A model generated the notes under the pieces. The model did not search any database. It was not told where the DNA came from and saw only the letters and a list, made by a program, of their open reading frames with translations. 64,000 nucleotides of DNA from Mucor racemosus (Eukaryota; Mucoromycota; Mucoromycetes; Mucorales; Mucoraceae): positions 1,054,001 through 1,118,000 of the forward strand of contig JAPEHQ010000011.1 in NCBI GenBank assembly GCA_027405735.1, in the 5' to 3' direction. A program made the position numbers and the translations under genes. Shown one piece after another: positions 13,510 to 25,100 of the stretch; positions within the stretch are counted from its first letter, which is position 1; the number at the start of each line of letters is the position of its first letter.

Positions 13510-14857
13510 CAGTCGGGGTTACTAATGTTTCATCCAAAAAAAATTAAGAAAATGAAAATATAATGAACACCTATTTTCAAATTTGGTTTGCTCTTTATTG
13601 CAAGTCTCTGATAATTCTATACTTCGTCAAAAATAAGATATATATGTTTATTACTTGAAAGTAAAAATAAAATAATAAAACTAATATTTTGTTGCTTCTC
13701 CCTTGCTATCTATAATTGCCTTGCATCTTTTGGGCATACTTTCAATTAACTTGGCAGCGAACTCAACATCAATATTCTCCCAAGCGACGAGAAGTTCCCG
13801 TCGAAGGTCTTCGGTATTATTAATTAGATGTTTACGGCTACGTAATTTACGAGCGAGCTCGCTCCAAACATGTTCAATGGGGTTGAGATCAGGACTTTGT
13901 GATGGCCAGTCCTCCATAACATTCATTGAATGTGATCTCTTCCACCATTTTGCATATGCACCTGTATGACAGGTAGCATTATCCTCCTGAAACACAAAAT
14001 TAGTACCTTCATTTTGATGTAAGTCTTGAACCCATGGAATGTAGTGTTGCGACAATACATCAATATATGATTCTTGATTCATATTTCCGTCAATAAAGAC
14101 CAAAGGTCCAAAACCCCCAGCCCAAAAACAAGACCAAACCATCACACTACCACCACCAAATTTTACCGAACGTAATATATGGCAACTCTCATACCTTTCA
14201 CCTTGTTTTCTTAGAACTAATGGTGTACCATCATTGCCACAAATACGAAATCTTGACTCATCAGACCAAACCACTTGTCTCCATTGTTCATTAGACCAAT
14301 TGATATGAAATTGTGCCCATTCCAGTCTATTTTTTTTATGTTCCTCTGTTAACTTGGGTTTAACAGCAGGTTTATAGTACTTGAAGCCCAACTTTCTTAT
14401 CCATTTTCTTGTTGTCGAGCGAGAGACATTTTTTCCCATCATTCTGAGTTGCCCCGTAATGGTCTCTAATGTTTGAAAGGGATCTCTCCTTATTGATCGC
14501 TCCAAATGGCGTTGTGTATAATCATCAAAGGTAGATGGCCTTCCAGTACTTTTTCCTGTTAAAGTAGTACCAGTTTGATCTCCTCTGGATATGATACTTT
14601 GGACTGTAGGACGCTTTATGTCAATCATAGTAGAAATGTCATATTGGCTAAATCCAAGCTGTTTTAAATAAAAAATTGCGCCAAGCTTCATTTTTTTTTA
14701 CATCTTGCTTGGTTCCTGTTGGGTCTTGCAATTTTTTGATGTTAATTTCAAAAGTTTTGGACATTGTTTTATTAATAAAGAAAGAGTTTGAAAGAAAAGT
14801 ATAACAAAAAAAAATAGAAAAAATAGGGAATGGATGAAACATTAGTAACCCCGACTG
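13510..14857 (-). mobile_element. Complete Tc1-like DNA transposon
   Basis: 1348 bp element bounded by perfect 26-bp terminal inverted repeats, 13510-13535 and 14832-14857, beginning CAGTCGGGGTTACTAATG. It is flanked by TA at 13508-13509 and 14858-14859, the target duplication typical of the IS630/Tc1/mariner superfamily. It holds one long transposase frame on the minus strand. Perfect ends and an unbroken catalytic domain suggest recent insertion. No second copy is present in this window. Confidence 0.95.
13681..14691 (-). CDS. Tc1-like transposase
   Basis: 336 residues from ATG 14691. An N-terminal paired-like helix-turn-helix (GFSQYDISTMIDIKRPTV) is followed by a second winged helix region with GRPS at about residues 50-53. 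The DDE catalytic residues are visible: D in WSDESRF, D in FQEDNATCHTG, E in PDLNPIEHVW. There are 35 residues between the second D and the E, one more than the 34 of classic Tc1 elements. A separate upstream frame starts at ATG 14764 (MSKTFEINIKKL) and runs into the A9 run at 14691-14699 in a different frame. The real N-terminus may therefore include that segment if slippage occurs or if the run is miscounted. Confidence 0.93.
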   Translation of the reverse strand: MKLGAIFYLKQLGFSQYDISTMIDIKRPTVQSIISRGDQTGTTLTGKSTGRPSTFDDYTQRHLERSIRRDPFQTLETITGQLRMMGKNVSRSTTRKWIRKLGFKYYKPAVKPKLTEEHKKNRLEWAQFHINWSNEQWRQVVWSDESRFRICGNDGTPLVLRKQGERYESCHILRSVKFGGGSVMVWSCFWAGGFGPLVFIDGNMNQESYIDVLSQHYIPWVQDLHQNEGTNFVFQEDNATCHTGAYAKWWKRSHSMNVMEDWPSQSPDLNPIEHVWSELARKLRSRKHLINNTEDLRRELLVAWENIDVEFAAKLIESMPKRCKAIIDSKGEATKY

Positions 14858-14859
14858 TA

Positions 14860-16062
14860 TTTATCAACGCTTTTATTTTTTATTTTATTTTTTATTTTTA
14901 TAAAATTACTTCAATTTTATTGCAATATATATACTGTATTAGCAGATATTGTTTTCCTGCGGAGTCGGACGAGATCTGGTATTTTCAACATTGATGACTG
15001 TAGTTTTTATAGATTATAAAATTTCTGTTGCTACTGTAAATATAATACACGTTTTATCTACTACTAAATTTTTGTATATATACGTAACGCTATTTTGCAT
15101 CTATTAATTATTATATGCTCACTGGAAACTTCAGTTATATTTTTTAGTGAAATAAAGTTAGCTTTTACATTATTGTATCTAGCATACAGTAACTACATCA
15201 CATAGGGCAAAAATAACAGATTTTTCTTTATATTTCGATCAGGAGTAAAGGTTTTTTTGTAAACCAAATTGCTGCTGATAGCCAACAAATAACAGTATTA
15301 TATACCAAAGAAAAAAAATATGGTCAAATTACTCAATATTGCGCAAATCGAGAAAAACAAAATAACAGATAAATAGAAGAACGGCAATTAAAAAAAGTAA
15401 ACATAGAGGGGACGTTTGTCCTAGTTGCTAGACTTATGTGATTTACAGCTAGTTCAAACGGAGAGGTTGCGGGTTTGAAACTCGTGTAAACGGATTTTCT
15501 TCGGAACTTGTGCTTGCCGGGCTAGAAGCGCAGCTAATCACCCCCTCTGATGTATCATTCTTAAACCGGATCATGTCAAATCCAAAAAAGTAAACAATAA
15601 CAGATCCGGAACCGGAAGTTCCTTAATTAAATATTAATTATACAATGCTCCTAAAAGCATGGTATAGAAGCATGGTATAGAAGCATGGTACAAAAGCATA
15701 ATACGCCAGTGCGATATTCCAACATGATATACCAACATGACACATTATTATTAAATAACATCTAAACTACCTTACCACACCATTAATTCCTCAAATCAAA
15801 TAGTATATAAACCCTATTAATTTCATTCCAATAAACGATATCTCTTTACTTGATTAAATTTCTAATTTTATTTAACCTAAACATATTTTGATAAATCACC
15901 CTCGCTTCTTTTTTTGCTTTGCATTTCAATGTGCAGCTTTCAAAACACTATCAATAATTTTTTTCTTCTTTTCTCTACTCCAGTATTTTTAGTGTTATTT
16001 CGGAAATCCGTTTTCTTTATGAATACCTTATTTTACAAGTACACGAGAAACACATTCTACAA
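14860..16062. other. Spacer with a tRNA-like box and short tandem repeat
   Basis: No protein gene recognised. At 15409-15493 the sequence has a poor A-box-like TGTCCTAGTTGCTAG and a B-box-like GGGTTTGAAACTC, which could be a decayed tRNA or tRNA-derived SINE. At about 15653-15700 a 13-nt unit AAGCATGGTATAG is repeated about three times. TATATAAACCC at about 15803 followed by AATAAA-like sequence could be part of an old LTR, but no ends were found. Confidence 0.35.
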
Positions 16063-17355
16063 GTGATCTGTGAAAGTAGAAATATAAATTTTTATGCAGG
16101 ATATATTATGTAAATCTACCATCATGTATAATTGGAGATTAATTGGATCAATATTCACAAGGATGGGGTTTTTTTCTTTGTTTTCTGCAGTTGTAAATAT
16201 TAGTTTATTATTTTGTAAAACTTAAAACTCATTATCCAGGGCTTAATTTCTGTATTCACAATATAGATCTAATTGATTGCTACTCTGTATTTTTTGTTTC
16301 AGCCAAAAATATTGATTTTTCATCGAGATAATCAAAATAATAGTTGATATCACAGCTTACAGCTTATGATAACTGGGTTCCAAAATTTATTTTAAAAAAT
16401 GAACGAAAAATGATGAAAAAAACAAAATCGTTTAATTGATCATGAACTGCAAAGTAAGTCAACCTAGTATACTAAATAGCTTTTGTACAGTTTTGGATTC
16501 TGCATCCATCTAAATAAAATTTAGACAAACATTTTACATTAAATGTTGCGTAAAATGCAATTGAAATTTTGGAGGTTTTTTGAAGATACTCATCACTTTT
16601 TATAAGCATATTTAAAATATAGCTAATTGCAATGATGCGCAAAACCATTATCTATCGATCGAGCCATTGCGAAATTTTCTAGCTGCATTTTTCGTAGAGA
16701 AAACAAGATTTTTTTCTAACTTTTTTTCAAATTCAGAATTTTGGACGAGGGTATACAAGGGGAAAATGGAAGCTAGAAACGAAAGTATCTCTTTGTACAC
16801 ATTTTTGAGGATATCTCCACGAAAAATCAATATTTTGAAGAAATCCAAATTGGGTCTGAAAGAGCTCAATGAGCTGGATGACATGCATGTAGAAAATATA
16901 CCACTCAATTTAACGTATATTTTGAAATCAACCAGAAAAATAGGAAAAAAATGGAAAAAAAATAAAAGTGCTCAGAATTTTTTTATATTAACACAAGTTA
17001 TAGAGCACTTCAAAACAAATAAGTTTTATTATTAAAAAGTGTTAGTATAGCTTAATTATTTCTAGAGATATGAAGCCTCAAAGTTTTCAATTCTTTAGCA
17101 GTGGAATACGCGTAAAAATCTGAAACATTAGCACTCAAAAATTAATACCACCTGTAAAAAGTAGGATATTTCCGGATACTTGTTTTTGGATTAATGGGGA
17201 GCATCTCAGGTACATTGGCATATATTTTTTTCTTGGTGTTATTTAGTGAAAAAAAAAGCAGAGCAGGAATGAAAAATGAGATACATTTTTCAAGAAAAAA
17301 GCAGTGAATTTTACGCGTTTTTGAGTCTTTCGTGAGATTGAAGACAATTCAGGAA
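16063..17355 (+). repeat. R1 dispersed repeat, copy B
   Basis: Very similar to copy G (59.45 kb), with near-identical sequence from GTAGAAATATAAATTTTTAT onward. It contains the best preserved R1 frame on the plus strand, 16667-17035 (122 codons), with YTFLRISPRKINILKK and ELNELDDM and ending KFYY-stop. An antisense frame (16648-16908) is open over the same region. No known domain is recognised. It ends shortly after an AATTCAGGAATAG motif shared with copies A and G. Confidence 0.78.
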
Positions 17356-17749
17356 TAGATATACGCCTTTTTTAATTACATAGTTTGGAGCTTGAGATTA
17401 GTTGGTTAACTGAAGAGCTTTGACGACGAGCTTTGTTGTGAATCCAGGGAGAAAAATCCTTTAGGATTGATACAGCTGTAACAAAATTGTAAATGGACAA
17501 AATAATAGAATCCTTGTTTTTCTTTTTTTTAATTTTTTTTTTTTATTGATTTGATAATAAATACTACTTTGAGAATTTATATATGTATAGTTTTGTTTTT
17601 TTTTTTAAAAAAAAAATTAGCAAAGAGTTTTAGAAAAAGGAATAAAAGAGAAGAAGGGGAGGAAAAAAAGCAATGAAGAATCTAATAAGAAAATAAAATA
17701 GCAATAGGGAAAAATGTTATTGAAATGCAAAACAATCAAATCACTTTGT
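17356..17749. other. 3' flank of the Vtc4 gene
   Basis: T- and A-rich tracts (17518-17620) downstream of the Vtc4-like stop codon; probably its 3' UTR and terminator region. No gene seen. Confidence 0.45.
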
Positions 17750-20100
17750 TTAAAGATAGAATAAAGAAGGAGATTTGACAGAGAATTTAAGGTATGCGTT
17801 CAATGCAACTGCAAACAAGAGAGCAAAGCAAATAACTGTAGGACCAACCAACTCATCATAAGGACCAGCAGCACGATTGTGAATCAATTCACGACGACGA
17901 TAATAAAGACCCATACCATACATCAATGTGGACACAGACACAAGGGTATAAACAATACCACTTAATTTTCCAACAGCATCACCAGAGTTAAACAAGGCAA
18001 GGGAAAATGTAGAAATAAGTGTACCAAAGGACATCCATGAAAAGTAGGTACGTTCATTGGCAAAGAATACTTTGGGCTCCACACGGAGTGGTGTAACAAT
18101 CTTTTTAGGGATCTTTACACCAGGTGGTAAAATGACAGGTGCAGCATTGAGTTGTCTTTGTTGTTGTTCTTGTTGCTGTTTACTGAGATGGCCTGATTTA
18201 CCCATAAATTTGTCAAAGACTGAGCTAATACTACCAACCATCTTAGAGGGGTAGCTTTCTTCTTGATCAGCAAGAGTAGTAGCAGTGGAGCCTTCAGTAA
18301 CAGTAGGCAAGTGTTGGCCTTGCTGAGTACCCATATAAGATTGAGAATTACTTGTACCCAACAAAGAAGAGCGTTCATTGGAGGAAGATGGACCACGTGT
18401 ACGGGGTTCAGAATGGATGGAATCAACCTCGCTTGGTGCTTTACTCTTACCCTTGAGATTCTTCTGACTTACAGATGGTGTGTTAGATGGTAATGTAGGC
18501 AATTGTTGAATATCATTATCCATTTGAGCCAACCAGTAGGGTAAAAGAGGAACTCGAGTATCAAACATGACAGCAATACCATGAACAAATTTAGAGAAAT
18601 CAAATGCTTCTTCCAAAATACCGCTCTCCTCCAAATCAACAATCCATTCAGGTTCTTTTTCATTGGGTGCCAACTCGAGTTTGATTTCAAATGTAGCAAA
18701 GGGGTATCTGTTGATATCATTTTCATTTTTAAGATTGTCAAAGGGGAAGTTGGTGTCGGCATCAGGTCTTCTCCAACTGTCAGCAGGGCGACGAACAGTG
18801 TCATCATCAGGGAATAACTGGGAATCTTCTCTAATAAAGCATAAATCAGTGTCTAATGCCATACGAACACTTCTATCACCAGGAATTTGGAAAGCGGTTC
18901 TACGGTAATAAGTACGTAAAACTACATGAATGAAATATGTTTTAGATTCTCGGGAATTTTTATCGAAAAAAAAGAAAACATCTCGTACCTGGTTGTTGAT
19001 TCTTTTCTATGATAGCCTTTTGAACATCTTTAATCAAGTTTTCGTGGTTTTCAACATCTTCTTGTGATCTTCCGCTGTTTTTTAATTTACGTACAGCCTT
19101 TTCGATAAATGTTTGATCACCCTTTAAGAAACCAGCAACATATTTATCCTTGATGGTGAAACGATCCTTCAACTCACCGCGGTTTTCCTCTGCCAAAGTT
19201 CTACGCTCAAAACCAATTGCATTGTTACCTTTAGCACTACCATACCAACGAAGACGAATGATTTGAGAACCCTCTGCAGCTTCAACACGAGAATTGTAAG
19301 AATCTAATTCAGCATCATCTAAATAAACAGACGAAATGGGAGGATCAATATTATCTTGCTTTTTGCTATTGTCACGATAAACCAATACAGGCAAATGGCG
19401 AAGTACATATGTTTTAAGCTCCAATACGTTTTCTGTTTGAACAAAGAAACGTTTCACAACCAAGCGACGTTCATTATTTGTTTGTTCATCCAAAAAATTC
19501 ATGGCCTGAGAAGCAGGTTTGAAAGACATTGTCATACCACCATCTCTCACCTTGGCAAATAATTCAGATAGTTTGATTAAAAGACCATCATTATCCTCGT
19601 TCCAAAAAGGACATTGATTCAATCTAACCATAAACATGGGACGAAGGACATATTCTGTATGGCGATCGTGTTTCTTTACAATCTTGAGAAAACCAGTATA
19701 GTTAATGCGAGAATAACGAGCAAGGCGATTAATATCATCAGCAATCCAATTAATATTTTCTTGAATAGAGCTCATATCAGTGGTATCTGGGTCAGGAATT
19801 TGGTTATTGATCTTATCATCATAAGTTTCAATACTCTTTTTGATTTCCTCGATTTTTTCTTGATGGAAAGCAAAAACCTAAATGTTTTTTTTCAGTTTAC
19901 ATAATCACGGAAGTTGTATAGTAAGATTTTACCTTTTCGAGATTGTTATCCAATAACTCGACAAACTCTGTTTCATCTTTTTCAGTGAAAGGTCTATCCT
20001 TTTCTGCCTTTCTTAACTTTTTCTTCAGGCCATCATAATCAATATAAAAAGGAGTCCATTCAGGGTAAATTGCGTCCTTTAACTGTGAGCCAAATTTCAT
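17750..20100 (-). CDS. VTC4: Vacuolar transporter chaperone, Vtc4-like polyphosphate polymerase
   Basis: Membrane complex subunit that polymerises ATP gamma-phosphate into polyphosphate and moves it into the vacuole. Exons 19933-20100, 18989-19877 and 17750-18921 give 742 residues. An N-terminal SPX domain (MKFGSQLKDAIYPEW, about 1-150; lysine-rich YDGLKKKLRK helix binds inositol pyrophosphates in the family) is followed by the VTC catalytic tunnel domain and a C-terminal three-helix DUF202 membrane domain (about 635-740). Residues matching the catalytic set I remember for yeast Vtc4 are all present: Lys198, Arg264 and Arg266 (RLRWYG), Arg360, Arg372, Glu431, Lys463. This favours the catalytic Vtc4 type over Vtc2/3. 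A Ser/Gln-rich linker lies before the membrane part. Confidence 0.92.
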
Positions 20101-22180
20101 TTTAGTTTTTCGTAAATTGTTATGTAAAGAAAAAAGAATATAAGAGAAAGAAGAGAATGGAATAAAAAACAAAAAGGAAAAATAATTTTTATGGTCAAAG
20201 TGGGGAGATGGAGAGTATTGCAAGAAAGGAATCGGGAGCTCAATAAGGTGTGTCCTTTGTGGAAGGAAAGATTTCCTTTTTGCAAGTGATTTGTTTTGTC
20301 TCTCAAACAAGCACTATGTTGTTTAAATATATGATTATCTTGGTAGCTACTTTTATTCGCAATATATTTTCTTTTTGTTTACAACTATGATCCATTGTCT
20401 ATTCCAAATAAACTAAAAAAAATCTAATCTATCAAATATACATTCATCAGTATCCAGATCATTAAATGTAACATCACACTGAGCGGCACGTTGTTGGATG
20501 GTCCTACTTGATTCGATGCAGAAGTTTGATTTACAAAAACCGCAACCAATACTATAAATTAATGCGCGCTTGAAATAAACTTGATTTTTACTACTATTTT
20601 CGTTTGGATACCATTTACAAATCAAACTTACCAAGCATTGGTTCATGTTTAAGCGCCCATGCCACAAATTGAATTTAAAAACGCAGAATATTTTGTAACA
20701 CAAGTTGAAATCATGGACCCTTATCATTTGACAGTTTAACAGTTGGCTCATATTTTTGAGATTGAGACACATTTTATACATGTTAAATCCTTAGAAGATC
20801 AAATCAACATTTCCTATTTTTATTGTCAACGTCGAAATATCTTTTTTTCATGTAATTATTTATACAATAAACCACATAAAATGTATTCTTAATGGCAAAA
20901 CCGAGTTTCAGAAGTAACAAGCTGTCATTCTTGTCAAAATGATTAGTAGAAAAGACGTGTGATCATTTGATTTCTTTACATTTCGAGCCTTTTTTTTCTG
21001 GATAAACAATCGTATGTAGTCATTAATTTGCCATCCAAAATCAAATAATCTCTGTAATGTTAAATATATGGGCAAAATCAACCTCCAATCATCGTTATGA
21101 ACGGTGCCAACGCCTTTTCAGGAGGGTAGCAACTTTGCTTATTCACAGTTTTTAAAGAATTTTTACAAAATATTGAGCTAATTTATTAAAATTTAAAAAT
21201 TAGGATATCAATTAGTAGTACTGATAGATTGATATCAGTTTTTTTTTATAAGCTCATAATTATAAAAAGTAAAATTAACAATGGCTTAAGAAAGCATGAA
21301 AGTATGAGCATTCTGCAAAGTTTTATCTATTTTACCATTGTTGTGCGGTAAAAGAGTTTTATTTATAATATATGAAAAAACCAACAAATTCCATGTTAAT
21401 AAAATATAACGAAAAATAATAACAATCTTACTAATTGTTGGCTAAATGATAATATGATAAAAAGATAATAGAATTTAAAAAGAAAAAAGGAGGAAGGATC
21501 AATAATGACAGAAATGCATATTTTTGTGCAGAACACAACACCGCCGTATTTTTGAGAATCGCTATCGAGCTTATCAAGGTTTAAAGAGCTTCCGTATCAT
21601 TTCCAGAACTTTAATGTTCTTATAAACTAACAAAAATATATTTTCATGATATCCTATGCATTTTTCCTTTTTTTAAAATAATAAATGTCGTGTCAACACA
21701 AGTTAAATTGGGATCAGCATTTAAAAGGTATAATGGAAACAGGTTGCTAAAACACATTTCTTATCACTATGAGAGATTTATTTTACTGTATTTATGCATG
21801 GAAATTCGACAAAGTATATAACTTATTGTAAGTTAGAGCCATAAATAAATAAATCAGAAATTCAATGTATGATTTTGAAACCATAAATGAAACTACATGG
21901 GGGTATCCGCATTATTTTACATCATTTATTTCATTTAATTGCATGTATTTAACACCTACAAGGTGTGTTATTCAGAAAAGAGAGACGGTATAATGTGTGA
22001 GAGGATCTGCAGGTCTAACGTCAGTTTCAGTGCTATATTCTCGGTTATTGTCCGCTCAGGGGGGGGGGATAAATGAAGTACGGTATGAAAAAAAAAAGAC
22101 ATTTGATTCAGCCCCTGATTGCCATATTTATGTTAATTCCTTTATTTTATCTCTTTTTTGCTTCTTTCTTTCAAACAATA
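20101..22180. other. Intergenic region between VTC4 and DUG2 (divergent)
   Basis: Divergent spacer of 2.1 kb with no supported gene. A 122-codon minus-strand frame at 20413-20781 contains a Cys-rich segment SIGCGFCKSNFC and SSRTIQQRAAQCDV but no family I recognise; it may be a decayed or orphan gene. A run of ten G residues lies at 22059-22068, about 110 bp before the DUG2 start. Confidence 0.4.
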
Positions 22181-25100
22181 ATGACAGTAGTATCTCCTAT
22201 CAGTACTTCTCCAAATAGTATCCGATCAAATTATTTTGGTGAGCACATACATGTTATATGTGCATTCGATTTGTATTAAACCTAATATCATTTAGGCAGT
22301 GGCGGCAGTAATAATAATAATAATAAAACCCGCTGCGTTCATGCCATTACAAACGAAGAAGACAACTCTGTTTTATCTTTAGCTACAAGTAAAAAGTATC
22401 TATTCTCTGGAAGTCAAGGGTCTAGAATTCATGTGTGGAATCTTGATACGTTTCAACTTGTAACTGTTTTAGAAGGCCATCATGGAAGTGTATTGGGTTT
22501 GAACATTTCATCAGATCAACAATGGCTTTTTAGCTGCTCGGGTATGTAGATATTGTGTAATAAAAATGGATACATATTGATAATAAATATAGGCGACGGT
22601 ACTGTTCGAGTTTGGAACATTGATGAATTGAAATGCGATCGAATCATTCATTCATGTCATGATGTAGGAGATGTATTTTCAATTGTATTCACTCGAAATC
22701 AATTGTTATTTTTGGGTTGTCAAAATACAAGCATTCAATGGTACGATTTTAACGAAAAATCTACTATTGAAAGTTCTGGCTTTATCAATAATAATAAAAA
22801 TTGTCAAAAGAACCAATTCTTCAACTTGTTTCATGATTTAGGTTTACATTCGTCTAAACAATTTATTCAAGAAGAAAAGCATGTAATTCAATGTGTCATC
22901 AGAGCAAACAATGTTTATTCAAATGCTCATGATGGTTATATTTATTGTATGACATATGCATATGATATGCCAAATTTAGCAGGAGAAGTGCTAATTACAG
23001 GTATATATAAATATATAAATATATATAACATGTAAAATTTAATATTGGTATTTGTATTTAACCAACTTCAATAGGTTCTGGTGATGGAAACGTTAAAGTA
23101 TGATATTATTACCTTTAAATTATGTTTTCAACCTAATTTTCTCTTATAGATTTGGTCAATTCAACCCAATAAAACGTTACAACAACATCAAACACTGACA
23201 GGCGGTGACCCTGACAGAGGTATTTTAAGTCTAGCTGTATCTGATGAGGGTTATTTGTTTTGTGGTGTACAAGGTGGACATGTTCAGGTAAATTTACATG
23301 GATTGTGCAATTATTCATTATTCTTGCTAATAACTATATATATACAGATTTGGGATCTTGAAACGGTAATCAATCAATAACTATATTGCATTGTATTTCT
23401 CTAATATCGGATTCTCCTTTTATAGTATCAAATGATAAAAAATGTATTTGCACATACGGTAAAACTCTCCCAATTTATTTACCATATTTTGAGTTTATGC
23501 AAATAATAATTGTAATATGTAGGATGATGTATTATCTGTCATTGTCAATTGTAGTGGATTTATCAGTGCATCTGCTGATGGTTCAATAAAGGTAAATTAT
23601 GTGCTTATATATATATATATATATATATTTTTGTGCTGCTCTTATTCATCAATATTAGTTTTGGAGTGAGGCTTTTAATCTTAAAGAAACTGTAGATGAG
23701 TACAATGGTATTATATTATCTATGGCACAATCAAATGATTACTTGATTACTGGTAGCAGCCATCATTCTATCAAGATTTGGAATGTAGCAGCATCATCAT
23801 CAACAGATTCATTCGGAATAGATATGGAACCGTATTTAAATAATTTAATTAATGCTAATAATCCCAATGGTATACAGTATTTATATAACATTACACAAAT
23901 CCGCGCATGCTCATTCTATAAATATATACAATAATTAGATTTGCTGTTAAACATACTTGAAAAATGGATTTCAATTCGTACAGTTAGTGGACAACCTCAT
24001 TATTTAGAAGAGTGTCGACGAGGCGCCAAATACATTAAAAATGTTATGCAACAGCTAGGTGCTACAAGTCAATTGGTAATAAAAAATAGTACGTTTAGTA
24101 TTGTATATTTACTTGATATAATAGATCCCAAGTATATCTGGTAAAAACCCATTAGTATACGCAAAATTCTTTGCAAATCAATCAAACAGTCGGCCCCTTA
24201 CTCCTAATTATAATGATGAGATACGACAAGAAGTATCAACTGTATTATTCTATGGGCATTATGATGTAATGGCTGTTGAAAATGAGAAGGGAGAATGGTT
24301 AAATGATCCATTTAAACTATCTGGTCTAAATGGCTATCTCTACGGTCGTGGCACTAGCGATAATAAAGGTCCTATTGTATCTACTTTGATTGCAGTGCAT
24401 GAGCTATTCAAAGACGGTTTATTGGACGTCAATGTCATTTTCTTGATTGAAGGTGAAGAAGAATGTGGAAGTAATGGCTTTTTAGAGGCAATTACAAATC
24501 ATCAAAGTTTATTTGAAGATATTGATTTGATATTATTGAGCAATTCTTACTGGCTTGGAGAAGATATTCCTTGCATTACCTATGGCTTACGAGGCGTAAT
24601 TCGTGCTGATATTACGGTAAATATTAGGATATATAAGAGTTTATATGTTTATATACTTATGTATTTGGTTGACTTGCTTTATGCCTACAACTAGATATCT
24701 AATGGTTTACCCAATTTGCATTCTGGTGTAGAAGGTGGTGCTGTTTCCGAACCATTGATTGATCTAATTCATGTCCTTGGTAAACTTGTAGATAGTGAAA
24801 AAAGAGTTCTCATACCCGGTATGCATAATTACTACTAATGAAGCTATTGTAATTCTCATTTATACATTTCTGCATAGATTTCTATGAAGATGTATTACCT
24901 GTAACTCCTGCTGAAGAACTATTGTATGAGCCAATTGTAGATTGGATACAGTCGTAAGTTATATACATTTCATTCTCTCTCTCATATTAACACTTGAGCA
25001 TAGATCAACATTATCTTTACCAAAAAGTAGATCTCAACATTCATGTTTAACTTCACCATCTCTCAATTCAGACACATTTAGTGATGATGATGAATCATCA

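Noticed and set aside
15653..15700. AAGCATGGTATAG repeats as a CRISPR-like array
   Set aside because: Units are directly adjacent with no spacers; simple tandem repeat in a eukaryotic genome.
16648..16908. Antisense R1 frame as an independent gene
   Set aside because: Open in several copies, but it cannot be separated from the plus frame because third positions coincide; kept only as a caution.
18057..18908. Several plus-strand frames opposite VTC4
   Set aside because: Antisense shadows of a well-supported exon.
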